Assembly (NCBI RefSeq): GCF_018070345.1
Contig: NZ_JAGPXX010000002.1
Location: 186,001-250,000, forward strand
Reading direction: 5' to 3'
DNA length: 64,000 bases
From: Streptomyces sp. F63
GTDB lineage: Bacteria; Actinomycetota; Actinomycetes; Streptomycetales; Streptomycetaceae
Shown: piece by piece, positions 1 through 6,681 of the stretch
Numbering within the stretch: the first letter of the stretch is position 1
Layout of the letters: each line of letters begins with the position of its first letter
Made by a program: the position numbers and the translations under genes
The notes under the pieces: generated by a model
Database searches by the model: none
Told to the model about the DNA's origin: nothing
Seen by the model: the letters and a program-made list of their open reading frames with translations, nothing else

Positions 1-140
1 GACCGCCAATCGCCGGCCGTCATGGTGCCGTGCCCGCCGGAACGGCCGGAGTCGGCGTAGCAGTGGGCGCAGGCGAGCTGGCACTTTCCGGTGATCTCCA
101 ACTCCAGGGATTTCGTCGTGAGTGGGGTCGCTGTTGTCAT
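1..140 (-). CDS. Radical SAM protein, N-terminal fragment
   Basis: Only the first 46 codons lie in the window; the gene runs off the left edge. The reading frame from the ATG at 140 gives the [4Fe-4S]-binding signature CxxxCxxC as CQLACAHC (C20, C24, C27), preceded by LELEITGK and followed by YADSG and HGTMTAGDW, a pattern known from SPASM-type radical SAM peptide-modifying enzymes. An AGAGGAAG ribosome site (148-155) supports this start. Another ATG at 222 overlaps the stop of the upstream gene, but its frame lacks the cysteine motif. It follows the roadblock gene by 78 bases in the same direction, so it is probably the last of a small operon. Which radical SAM subfamily (RiPP maturase or other) cannot be told from the fragment. 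Confidence 0.75.
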   Translation of the reverse strand, partial: MTTATPLTTKSLELEITGKCQLACAHCYADSGRSGGHGTMTAGDWR

Positions 141-218
141 GGCCGGTCTTCCTCTCGGTGTCGGTCCCGATCTCGGTCAGGTCGGCAGAGCTGTTGCGGT
201 GGTGGTTGCGGTCGGACG

Positions 219-665
219 TCATATCGGCTTGGCGGTCTCGGCTCCGTTCGGGTCGGGCGCGGGGTCCTGGCGGGCCGGTGTGTCCTGATATACCCGGATG
301 TTCCCGGCCAGTTGCTGCATCTCGTGGCCGATGACGGCGGGGTCGGCGTCGGTGTCGGCCACCACGACCAGCCGACTGTCCTTCCCGGCCGAGGAGATGA
401 GGACCAGCCGGGTGTCCAGTTCCGCGGCGATCTGCCGCACCTGGTCGTCGCTGTTCAGAAGCCTCCCGGACCCGCCGGCCAGGGAGTACATGCCGCAGGC
501 CACGGCCGCGAGATGAGCGGCGGTGTCCCGGTCCGTGCCGGAGAACGTCTTCACCAGCCCGTCCCGGGAGAGGAGCACCGCCGTCAGGGCGCCGGGTACG
601 TGTGCTGCCAAGCCCTCCAGAAGCCACGTCAGATGGCTGCCGGGAACGTCTGCGTGCACGGTCAT
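219..665 (-). CDS. Roadblock/LC7 domain protein
   Basis: 148 aa. The ATG at 665 has an AGGAG ribosome site about 11 bases upstream; the frame stays open further upstream but that part is low-complexity and lacks a better start. The fold-type sequence (LTWLLEGLAAHVPGALTAVLLSRDG, split here into shorter pieces: LTWLLEGLA near residue 10, AVLLSRDGLVK near 30, LVLISSAGKDSRLVVVADTD near 95, then QQLAGNIRVYQDT) is that of the Roadblock/LC7 proteins of Streptomyces conservons, which act with MglA-like GTPases or sensor-like partners. Here no GTPase gene is visible; the gene is followed by a radical SAM gene and preceded by an RsbW-like ATPase, so it may be part of a regulatory operon. A short Asp/Pro-rich tail ends the protein. 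Family call is firm, function is inferred. Confidence 0.8.
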   Translation of the reverse strand: MTVHADVPGSHLTWLLEGLAAHVPGALTAVLLSRDGLVKTFSGTDRDTAAHLAAVACGMYSLAGGSGRLLNSDDQVRQIAAELDTRLVLISSAGKDSRLVVVADTDADPAVIGHEMQQLAGNIRVYQDTPARQDPAPDPNGAETAKPI

Positions 666-764
666 GCGGGGTCTTTCTCCTGTCTGTGGTGGGCGGGTGT
701 GTTCGACACCCGGCGTGGTGGGCCGCCCGACCGCCCACGGGAGAAGCGGTCGAGCGGCCCGGGT

Positions 765-807
765 GCCTCGCAGGGACCCGAACGGGGGGCCGCGGCCGCT
801 GCGAGGC
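765..807 (-). terminator. Candidate hairpin after the RsbW-like gene
   Basis: The 262 bases between the ATPase stop (928) and the roadblock start (665) contain the 9-bp inverted repeat GCCTCGCAG (765-773) / CTGCGAGGC (799-807) in a G/C-rich loop. It lacks a T-run, and could instead be an attenuator within the operon. Confidence 0.35.
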
Positions 808-927
808 GGCTTCGGGGGACCGGCGCGATCAGGCCCGGCGGCAGGTCGGACCCGCCCTGGAGGTGGGTCTGCGCGGGCCCCGGGTCGGGATGGCACGCGC
901 CCCGGGTCAGGATGGAGGAACGCGAGG

Positions 928-1713
928 TCAGCCGGCGGCGGCTACTTCACACTCCGGCTCGTCGGCAGGGGCAGCGGCGGTGAGAGTGCACCACACGCGG
1001 CTGACGTCTTCGCTGACGCCCCAGTCTTCGGCGAGGGCCTGGACGAGGAGGAGCCCGCGGCCGTTCTCGTCGTCCTCGCTGGGTGAGGGCAGGTTCTCCG
1101 GACCCCACGCGCACGGCTGGTTCTGGGCGGCACCGGTGGTCGTCACGTCGAGGCGAACTTCGCCGTCGCGGCAGGTCAGCCGGAGGGCGACGTCTCCGTG
1201 GCCGTGGCACACCGCGTTGCTCAGCAGCTCCGACACCACAAGCCGCACGTCGTCGACCAGGCCGCCCAGCTTCCACAACTCCAGCTGCTGGGCCGCCACT
1301 TCACGCGCCCGGCCCGGCCACCGGCGTCCGTCACCGTCCACGGCCCTCCGGAACACCAGGTCCAGGCCATCGCCGCGAAGGGTGAGGGCACCGCGCCCCG
1401 GGAGACAGCCGTCAGGGGCGCGGCCAGACGGTGTCCCGGGAGCGGGGCGTGCTGTGCCCGCCGTGTCCGGCGTCACGAGGTCCGCGCCGGGGTCTGCGGC
1501 GGTCGGGGGAAGCGCGGGCATGAGGGGACCTCTTGGTGTGAGGCCGGCGGGCAGGCCGGCAGCCGGCGCGCGGTGGCGGGTAGCTGGGCCCGGTATCGGC
1601 AGTGAACGTCGCAGGGCGGGGTTGGTATGCGAGGGAAAACCTGTCGAGGCTGCGTCAGCCAGGGCCCATAGGAGGATGCGTTCAGCCAGCGGGCGGCTGC
1701 GGTGGGTGCTCAC
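928..1713 (-). CDS. RsbW-like ATP-binding protein (HATPase_c)
   Basis: 261 aa from a GTG at 1713 that overlaps the upstream stop (GTGA), suggesting translational coupling; an internal ATG at 1521 with an AGAGG site would give 197 aa, and the first 64 residues are Pro/Ala-rich, so the shorter form is possible. The C-terminal half is a GHKL ATPase: N-box VVSELLSNAVCHGHG and a G2-type GRGLLLVQALAEDWGV. The usual DxGxG G1 box is not visible (TTTGAAQNQP stands there), so nucleotide binding may be altered. Such proteins act as anti-sigma or switch kinases in Streptomyces. Position ahead of a roadblock protein and a radical SAM gene suggests a common regulatory operon. Confidence 0.75.
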   Translation of the reverse strand: MSTHRSRPLAERILLWALADAASTGFPSHTNPALRRSLPIPGPATRHRAPAAGLPAGLTPRGPLMPALPPTAADPGADLVTPDTAGTARPAPGTPSGRAPDGCLPGRGALTLRGDGLDLVFRRAVDGDGRRWPGRAREVAAQQLELWKLGGLVDDVRLVVSELLSNAVCHGHGDVALRLTCRDGEVRLDVTTTGAAQNQPCAWGPENLPSPSEDDENGRGLLLVQALAEDWGVSEDVSRVWCTLTAAAPADEPECEVAAAG

Positions 1714-1940
1714 GGTGCATCCGCCGCGCCGACGAGGAGTGCGCCGACTTCGGCGCAGAGCCGGAGAGCTTCCTCAGCCGTGACGACAAGCTCCAAGTCT
1801 TCGGCTTCGGTGCCATCACCGTGACTGATGCGTAGCGGGATGGCGAACCGGCCGGCTTCGGTCATCCGGACGGCAGCCCCGGACGTACGTTCGGCTCGCT
1901 TACCCCACGGTTCCGTGACCGTTGAGTGACTTGTAGTCAT
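1710..1940 (-). CDS. Small hypothetical protein, first gene of the operon
   Basis: 76 aa from ATG 1940 (MTTSHSTV...). A GTG 33 bases upstream (1973) is in frame but sits inside the arm of the terminator of the upstream regulator, so ATG 1940 is preferred; TACGGT about 9 bases before it could be a -10 for a leaderless message. The body (FAIPLRISHGDG, LELVVTAEEALRLCAEVGALL) looks like a small alpha/beta protein seen next to XRE regulators in Streptomyces, but I do not recognise a family. Its stop overlaps the GTG of the RsbW-like gene. Confidence 0.55.
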   Translation of the reverse strand: MTTSHSTVTEPWGKRAERTSGAAVRMTEAGRFAIPLRISHGDGTEAEDLELVVTAEEALRLCAEVGALLVGAADAP

Positions 1941-1962
1941 GAAGAGAACCGTAGAACCAAAG

Positions 1963-2003
1963 CGGCTGGTCACCCCTGAGAAGAATTCAGGGCTGACCAG
2001 CCG
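1963..2003 (-). terminator. Intrinsic terminator of the XRE gene
   Basis: Long hairpin: CGGCTGGTCA (1963-1972) pairs with TGACCAGCCG (1994-2003) and, after one C:C mismatch, CCCTGA (1974-1979) with TCAGGG (1987-1992). On the minus strand it begins 15 bases after the XRE stop and is followed by CTTTGGTTCT. Confidence 0.75.
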
Positions 2004-2018
2004 TAAGGGGGAGTGAGG

Positions 2019-3242
2019 TTATGCAGACATGCCGATGTGCCGTGCAACTGCCCGCAATTCCATCTTGAACAGTGGCTTTTCCCGCTTGAGTAGGTCAGCC
2101 ACCGCCTCGCGGACCAAGGGCGAGTAGACGATTTCTTCCGGTGACTCGGCCTTCAAACGACCCAGCATGTGCACGGTTGCGTAGTCGTCCCGCTGAGCTC
2201 GACTGCAGTTCATGACCTCGATGAGATAGCGGGTACGCCGCTCGAGTGGCGTCTTGTCGCTGAGGGGGATGCTGTCCGCCAGTCGCATGGCCTCACTGCT
2301 GTTCCCTTCCTCAGCTGCCAAGTGCACGCTGTGCATGGCCACGTTGCCCGGCCCGAAACAGGTGTGCCAGTCGTTCCGGTCCGTACCGATACGCTCGGCG
2401 ACACGCTCGGCCCCGCGGTAGAGGTCCCAGGCCACTGTGTCCTGGCTGGTCCGTACGGCAGCCACGGCCCCTTGCAGGTGCAGGGCGCCGTACGCCGACA
2501 GGTGCTCCACACGGGCGTCCTCGTCCGGGGCGCAGTTGGCGATCATCTCTCGTGCGAGTTCGACGCTGTCCCTCACGTCGCCAGCGGATGTGAGCACACA
2601 CGACAGATTCCACGCGGCTGCAGCCAGGAGACCCGGATCACCGACGCTGTCAGCCAGCGCCAGCCCACGGTCTGCCGCAATCCGCGCCAGCGCCGGTTCA
2701 CCCAAGCGGCGCAGCCAAATCTGAAAGAGTCCGTACAGGCTGATCATGTCCTGGATGACGGGCCGCTCGCTCGTCGCATCGACATCCCGCAGCAGGGCGT
2801 TGCCCCACCCCAGCAGACCGGGAAGCAACTCCCCGACATCCGAATACCGGTTCTCCCTCTGGGTCTCGTAGACCTCCCATGCCTTGGCCACAGCATCGGC
2901 GAACTTCTCGGACGTCTCGCTTCCCATGCCGTTGGCCAGCAGGGACGACGGCATGGACAGGGCGCGGCGGATTGCCGGCACGGCTGCGTGCTGCGCATCG
3001 CTGCCGTCCACCGCGCCGGAGAGCACTCCGCCCGTCAGATCGGAGAGGTCCCGGACGCCCAGTACCTGTGCGAGATCCCACAGGACCGAGATGCGGTCCA
3101 CGGGCAGCAGTCCGTGCTCCACCTTGTAGATCCAGTTCTCCGACCTGCCGACCAGCTCGGCCAGGTTCCTTTGAGAGAGCAAGCGCCTTTCGCGGTAGTA
3201 CCGGATGCGCTCCCCGACAGTGAAGTGTCGTTCGTACGGCAT
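2019..3242 (-). CDS. XRE-family regulator with C-terminal TPR-like region
   Basis: 407 aa. ATG 3242 (MPYERHFTVG) has a strong AGGGAGG site 7 bases upstream; the frame is open further up but unsupported. Residues 10-65 are an XRE helix-turn-helix (GERIRYYRERR, LAELVGRSENWIYKVEHG), the rest is a long helical TPR-like domain (LARIAADRGLALADS, AREMIANCAPDEDAR, AMRLADSIPLS) typical of the large Streptomyces XRE regulators. It ends with its own terminator and is divergent from the HAD gene, with a palindrome in the shared 161-bp gap, so mutual control is plausible. Base composition is lower in GC than neighbours, hinting at acquired DNA. Ligand unknown. Confidence 0.85.
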   Translation of the reverse strand: MPYERHFTVGERIRYYRERRLLSQRNLAELVGRSENWIYKVEHGLLPVDRISVLWDLAQVLGVRDLSDLTGGVLSGAVDGSDAQHAAVPAIRRALSMPSSLLANGMGSETSEKFADAVAKAWEVYETQRENRYSDVGELLPGLLGWGNALLRDVDATSERPVIQDMISLYGLFQIWLRRLGEPALARIAADRGLALADSVGDPGLLAAAAWNLSCVLTSAGDVRDSVELAREMIANCAPDEDARVEHLSAYGALHLQGAVAAVRTSQDTVAWDLYRGAERVAERIGTDRNDWHTCFGPGNVAMHSVHLAAEEGNSSEAMRLADSIPLSDKTPLERRTRYLIEVMNCSRAQRDDYATVHMLGRLKAESPEEIVYSPLVREAVADLLKREKPLFKMELRAVARHIGMSA

Positions 3243-3342
3243 GGATTGGCCTCCCTGGCGCTGCGTACGGGGCACTTGTAGCCAGCGTAGGCCCGGCAGT
3301 TCGGCCCAAGGGGTGATACTGGACGTCTCTCCCTCGGGAAGG

Positions 3343-3372
3343 GCACTCACGGCTTCTTGTGGACGTGAGTGC
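3343..3372. promoter_or_regulatory. Operator-like palindrome between XRE and HAD genes
   Basis: Perfect 9-bp inverted repeat GCACTCACG (3343-3351) / CGTGAGTGC (3364-3372) with 12-bp spacing, in the divergent gap between 3242 and 3404. Spacing and place fit a dimeric HTH regulator site. Confidence 0.5.
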
Positions 3373-3403
3373 GGGGCCACCAGTTCACGCACGTCGGTGA
3401 GGA

Positions 3404-4048
3404 GTGCCTTTGAGTTACCACGGTTTGATCCTGGATTTCGGTGGTGTCCTCACCACTCGCATGCGACTCAACGGCGAAGCCTTTGAGCGGTCCGAAGGCC
3501 TGCCCCCGGGTGCCTATTTTCACGCCCTGAACGAACACCCGGACGGGGTCGCCATCTATGCCGACCTGGAGGTCGGCCGCGCCACACAGACCGAGTGGAA
3601 CCAGGTGATCGGCGGCATCCTCGGCATCGACCCCACCAATCTCATGGGCCGGGCCCTGGCCAACCTCCGACCCGAAGCAGCGATCGTAGAAGCTGCCGAC
3701 CGGGCCAGAGCTGCCGGTGTCAAAGTGGCGATGCTCTCCAACTCTTTCGGCCTGGAGCCGTACAACCCGTATGCGGCGCTCGGTATGCACGAAGGATTCG
3801 ACGTGGTTGTGCTCTCTGAGCAGGTAGGGGTGCGGAAGCCGTCCACCGCCATCTACCAGCACGCCCTGGATGAGCTCGGCCTGGCCGGGCCGGAATGCGT
3901 GTTCGTGGACGACCACGCCCAAAACCTCCCGCCGGCCGAGGCGCTCGGAATCCGCACCGTTCACCACACAGACGCCGGCTCGACCGCCACGCAGCTCGAC
4001 GCGTTCTTGTCGGCCCGCACCGGAGAGGGCCCGCTCGCGGTCCGGTAG
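3404..4048 (+). CDS. HAD-superfamily hydrolase (HAD-IA type)
   Basis: 214 aa from GTG 3404; an in-frame stop lies directly upstream. GAGGAG (3399-3404) overlaps that GTG, so the TTG at 3410 (5 bases after the site; MSYHGLILDFGG) may be the true start. Motif I is DFGGVLT (nucleophile Asp, second Asp replaced by Gly as in the epoxide-hydrolase N-terminal phosphatase subgroup), motif II MLSNSFG, motif III VRKPSTAIYQ, motif IV CVFVDDHAQN with EALGIRTVHH after it. Length fits a compact HAD with small cap (residues about 18-80). Likely a cytosolic phosphatase for a small metabolite; substrate not predictable. Divergent from the XRE regulator. Confidence 0.85.
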   Translation: MPLSYHGLILDFGGVLTTRMRLNGEAFERSEGLPPGAYFHALNEHPDGVAIYADLEVGRATQTEWNQVIGGILGIDPTNLMGRALANLRPEAAIVEAADRARAAGVKVAMLSNSFGLEPYNPYAALGMHEGFDVVVLSEQVGVRKPSTAIYQHALDELGLAGPECVFVDDHAQNLPPAEALGIRTVHHTDAGSTATQLDAFLSARTGEGPLAVR

Positions 4049-4221
4049 GGGACGCCCAGCGGCCTGACCGTGGTTGCCGCGGCTGCGTCCAGCGGGAGCG
4101 GTTCCGCGTCGCTCGGACTCCGAAGGGCGTTGCCGGGCACGGTGTGGGGGAGTCCTTCGGCGGCGGCGTCAGCCAGGGCACCTCGGCGTGTGCGCGGCCG
4201 AGCCGGGGGGTTCGTCGTCAT
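3961..4221 (-). CDS. Possible small protein overlapping the HAD 3' end
   Basis: 86 aa from ATG 4221 (MTTNPPARPRTRRG), with GGAG 7 bases upstream and fairly high GC3. It overlaps the last 88 bases of the HAD gene on the other strand, which counts against it. A perfect 13-bp inverted repeat lies 55-86 bases upstream. No family recognised; Pro/Ala/Arg-rich. Confidence 0.35.
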   Translation of the reverse strand: MTTNPPARPRTRRGALADAAAEGLPHTVPGNALRSPSDAEPLPLDAAAATTVRPLGVPYRTASGPSPVRADKNASSCVAVEPASVW

Positions 4222-4275
4222 GGTTCGGCTCCATGTCGGAACGGTCAGTGACGACATGGTGACCGGATGGCCAGA

Positions 4276-4307
4276 CCCCAACTATCACGAGTTGGTGATA
4301 GTTGGGG
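4276..4307. promoter_or_regulatory. Perfect 13-bp inverted repeat
   Basis: CCCCAACTATCAC (4276-4288) and GTGATAGTTGGGG (4295-4307), 6-base spacer GAGTTG. No T-run follows on either side, so it looks more like a regulator site than a terminator. It is AT-richer than its surroundings and sits between a small minus-strand ORF and the XRE remnant. Confidence 0.55.
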
Positions 4308-4325
4308 CCATGGCTTCGCCGGGTG

Positions 4326-4643
4326 TCACTTGGGTGCGGGTCCAAGCCAGGATCCATAGGCCGGGAAAGTGTCCGGCAGCCGCCGGTGGGCCGCCTCCAG
4401 TCCGGCGTAGGTATCGCGGACCGTCGGGTGGTACTTCGCCTGCTGGGGAGCCGCTTTGCGGGCCATGAGCAGGCTGGCGAACGCGTCGCCGAGCCTGCCG
4501 GTCCACAGCTGGGCACGTGCGACTTCCGCGTGGTGGTGGCTGGTGCGGGAGTTCGGCCAGTCCGCGGGAATGTGCGTCCTGTCGGCCTCCTTCACGGCTC
4601 GCCCGTACTGGTCGAGTTCCGCGAGGACCGACACGCGATGCAC
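4326..4643 (-). pseudogene. C-terminal remnant of an XRE/TPR regulator
   Basis: Reading the minus strand gives about 105 codons ending in a stop at 4326 with the hallmark tail of large Streptomyces XRE regulators: VSVLAELDQYG, THIPADWPNSRTSHHHAE, VARAQLWTGR, ASLLMARKAAPQQAKYHP, TVRDTYAGLEAAHRRLPD. No helix-turn-helix precedes it; upstream the frame runs into the lectin gene, where it is out of phase. So the 5' two thirds have been lost and the remnant abuts the left border of the injection-system locus. Confidence 0.7.
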
Positions 4644-4675
4644 TTTGGCTTTCGTCGGGGACCGGGGCCCGAGTC

Positions 4676-6046
4676 TCAGCCCGGCAGACGGCCGTTGTAC
4701 TTCCAGAGCTGGTTGGTCGCGCCGTTGCAGGGCCACAGCACGGCCGTGCTGCCATCGGCCTTCTGGTGGTCGAAGATGTCGACGCACTTGCCGGAGTCCA
4801 CGGCGAGCAGATACCTGTCCTCGTGGAACCGGAACTGCTGGGCGGGCTGCCCGTTGCAGTTGGCGATCTGGATGTCGGTGAAGTCGTCGTGCTTGCCCCA
4901 GGCCACGTCCATGCACATCCCCTGGGAGCGGAACGTGCCGTCGTTCTCCGCCTTCCAGGTCTGCCCCGCGGAGCCCTTGCGGCAGGTCTCGATGACGAGC
5001 TGGGTGCCGTCCAGGCCGTCGGTGCTGCTCAGGCACTTGCCGGAGTCGTCGCTGACGAAGGTGCCGGTGACCGACGGCGCCTTGTTCTCCTTCGCGGGCG
5101 CCGTCTCCTCGCCGCCACCGCCACCGCCGCCCGCGTCGTCCTCGCCGCCTTCGCTGTCCTTCTCCTTCTCCGGGGCGTCCGCCGGCTTCTTCGGCTTCTC
5201 GTCCTCCGCCGGGGCCGACGGCTCGGGCGCGGATGCCGAGGGACTCGCGGACGGCGGTGCGAGTTCCTGGGGCTGCTCCCCGGCGGCCGCGGCCTTCTCG
5301 GTGGCCAGGGTCTTGACCTGCGGGCCCCGGGCGAACCAGAGGATCGCCAACGTCATACCCAGCGCGAGCAGCAGAGCGAAGCCGGCCAGCACCCAGTGCG
5401 GGAAGACGCTGCGCTGGACGTAGGTGCCCTCGACGGGCAGCGGCTCGGTTCCCGAGCGCTGGAGGGCCAGGGCGAAGGGGCGGATCTCCTTCCGCCCGAA
5501 CCAGCTGACCTCCTTCGGCCGCACGCTCGTCTTCACCCACGCGGCCCGGCCCGGCTCGATCTGCAGACTGCTCGGATGAACGTCGAAGCCGAGCTGGTCG
5601 CTGGGATCGCCGCCGGTCACCGAGGCGGTCAGCCGGGTGTTGCCCAGATTGTCCACCGCGAGGACGGGACGGCCGCGGAAGCGCCCCTTGGTGACGGGAG
5701 GCACCAGTTCGGCCCGCACCTCCGTGAACGGCGTGATGGTGAGGTTGCCCTCCACCACCGTGGCCGCCTCCGGGTGCTCCGTCGGCACGATCTGCACACC
5801 GTACGGATTGGGCCCGGCGGTCGCGTCGGGCGAACGCGGCGGTGAGAACCGCAGCTCCACCGTGCCCGTCTGCCCCGGATACACCTTCAGGGCAGCTGGC
5901 TCCGCGCGCACCCAGAGAGCCGGATCGCCCACCGGGACGACGCGGTACTCGTCCACCACGTCCCCGGTGTTCCGGATTCGCAGCCGCACCATCGTGGTGC
6001 CGCCCGCGTCCACCGTCGTCGAAGCCGGCTCAAGAGAAGTCCACAT
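4676..6046 (-). CDS. Ig-like / transmembrane / ricin-lectin protein
   Basis: 456 aa from ATG 6046 (MWTSLEPAST); GTG 6052 is an alternative. Residues 1-200 are two beta-rich Ig-like modules (TVDAGGTTMVRLRIRNTGD, VYPGQTGTVELRFSPPRS, PVLAVDNLGNTRLTASV), annotated in relatives only as hydrolytic protein. A single membrane helix lies at about 216-237 (HWVLAGFALLLALGMTLAILW), followed by a charged Pro/Glu/Lys linker with a Gly run, and residues about 330-456 form a ricin-type beta-trefoil with repeated GKCL/GMCMDV/GKCVDI and QxW motifs (QTWKAE, QLWKYN). Predicted to place the Ig part in the cytoplasm and the lectin outside. Divergent from the sheath gene; similar proteins sit in other Streptomyces injection-system loci, so a role in tethering or surface recognition is inferred. 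Confidence 0.75.
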   Translation of the reverse strand: MWTSLEPASTTVDAGGTTMVRLRIRNTGDVVDEYRVVPVGDPALWVRAEPAALKVYPGQTGTVELRFSPPRSPDATAGPNPYGVQIVPTEHPEAATVVEGNLTITPFTEVRAELVPPVTKGRFRGRPVLAVDNLGNTRLTASVTGGDPSDQLGFDVHPSSLQIEPGRAAWVKTSVRPKEVSWFGRKEIRPFALALQRSGTEPLPVEGTYVQRSVFPHWVLAGFALLLALGMTLAILWFARGPQVKTLATEKAAAAGEQPQELAPPSASPSASAPEPSAPAEDEKPKKPADAPEKEKDSEGGEDDAGGGGGGGEETAPAKENKAPSVTGTFVSDDSGKCLSSTDGLDGTQLVIETCRKGSAGQTWKAENDGTFRSQGMCMDVAWGKHDDFTDIQIANCNGQPAQQFRFHEDRYLLAVDSGKCVDIFDHQKADGSTAVLWPCNGATNQLWKYNGRLPG

Positions 6047-6681
6047 ACTCACGCGCCCGACGCTAGCCATCCGGCCGGAGCCGGTCACCAGGAGACGAGG
6101 CAGGGCCGATGCCCCAACGGACCTCCCCGTTGCCTTTTCGGCACGGCGCGGTCCCGGCGCGCGCGAGGCGGACGGGCCGGCCGGCGCCCCGGGCGGGCCG
6201 GGTGCTGGCGGGGTGCTGGCCGGCCGCGGGCGGCGGGCGGTACGGAAGGGCAGGCGACGCTGCCCCCGGTTGCGCCCCGCCGGACAGCGTTCCCCGCCCC
6301 GCAGAGGGGATTACTTGACTGTCCGTGCCCGTGGCCGCGAGCCCGGAGGCGGAAGGCGGCACGGCGCGGGCGGCGGATCGTCCGCCGGGCCCTCGCCTCC
6401 GGCCGGCCCCCGCGTCCGCCTCGTGCGGCGGCCCGTCCCGTTCCCGCGCGGCGGACGGCTCCGGTGCGGTGCACGCCCGGAACACCGGGCCGCCCCGGGC
6501 GCCGGCGCCCGGGTGACGGCCCCCGCGCGGCCCCCGGCGGCGGGCCGCCCGGTCGGCGCGCGCCAACTGCCCGTACGGGCAGCCCTCTTGCCCCTGGTCC
6601 GGTACCCGTGACCGTTTTCGCCGGACGCGGGCTCGGCGAGGCTGGGCGGCGTCACATCGCGTACTCCGAGGAGAGCCCAGC
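6047..6681. other. 635-bp divergent intergenic region
   Basis: Between the lectin gene and the sheath gene. Very G/C-rich, no convincing gene on either strand. It must carry the promoters of both units, but I cannot pick -35/-10 boxes with confidence; the only clear element is the GAGGAG ribosome site just before the sheath ATG. Confidence 0.5.

Noticed and set aside
30..1783. Long plus-strand open frames opposite the roadblock and RsbW-like genes
   Set aside because: Antisense shadows in high-GC DNA; Arg/Pro-rich without family signals, no ribosome sites, while the minus strand has recognisable domains.
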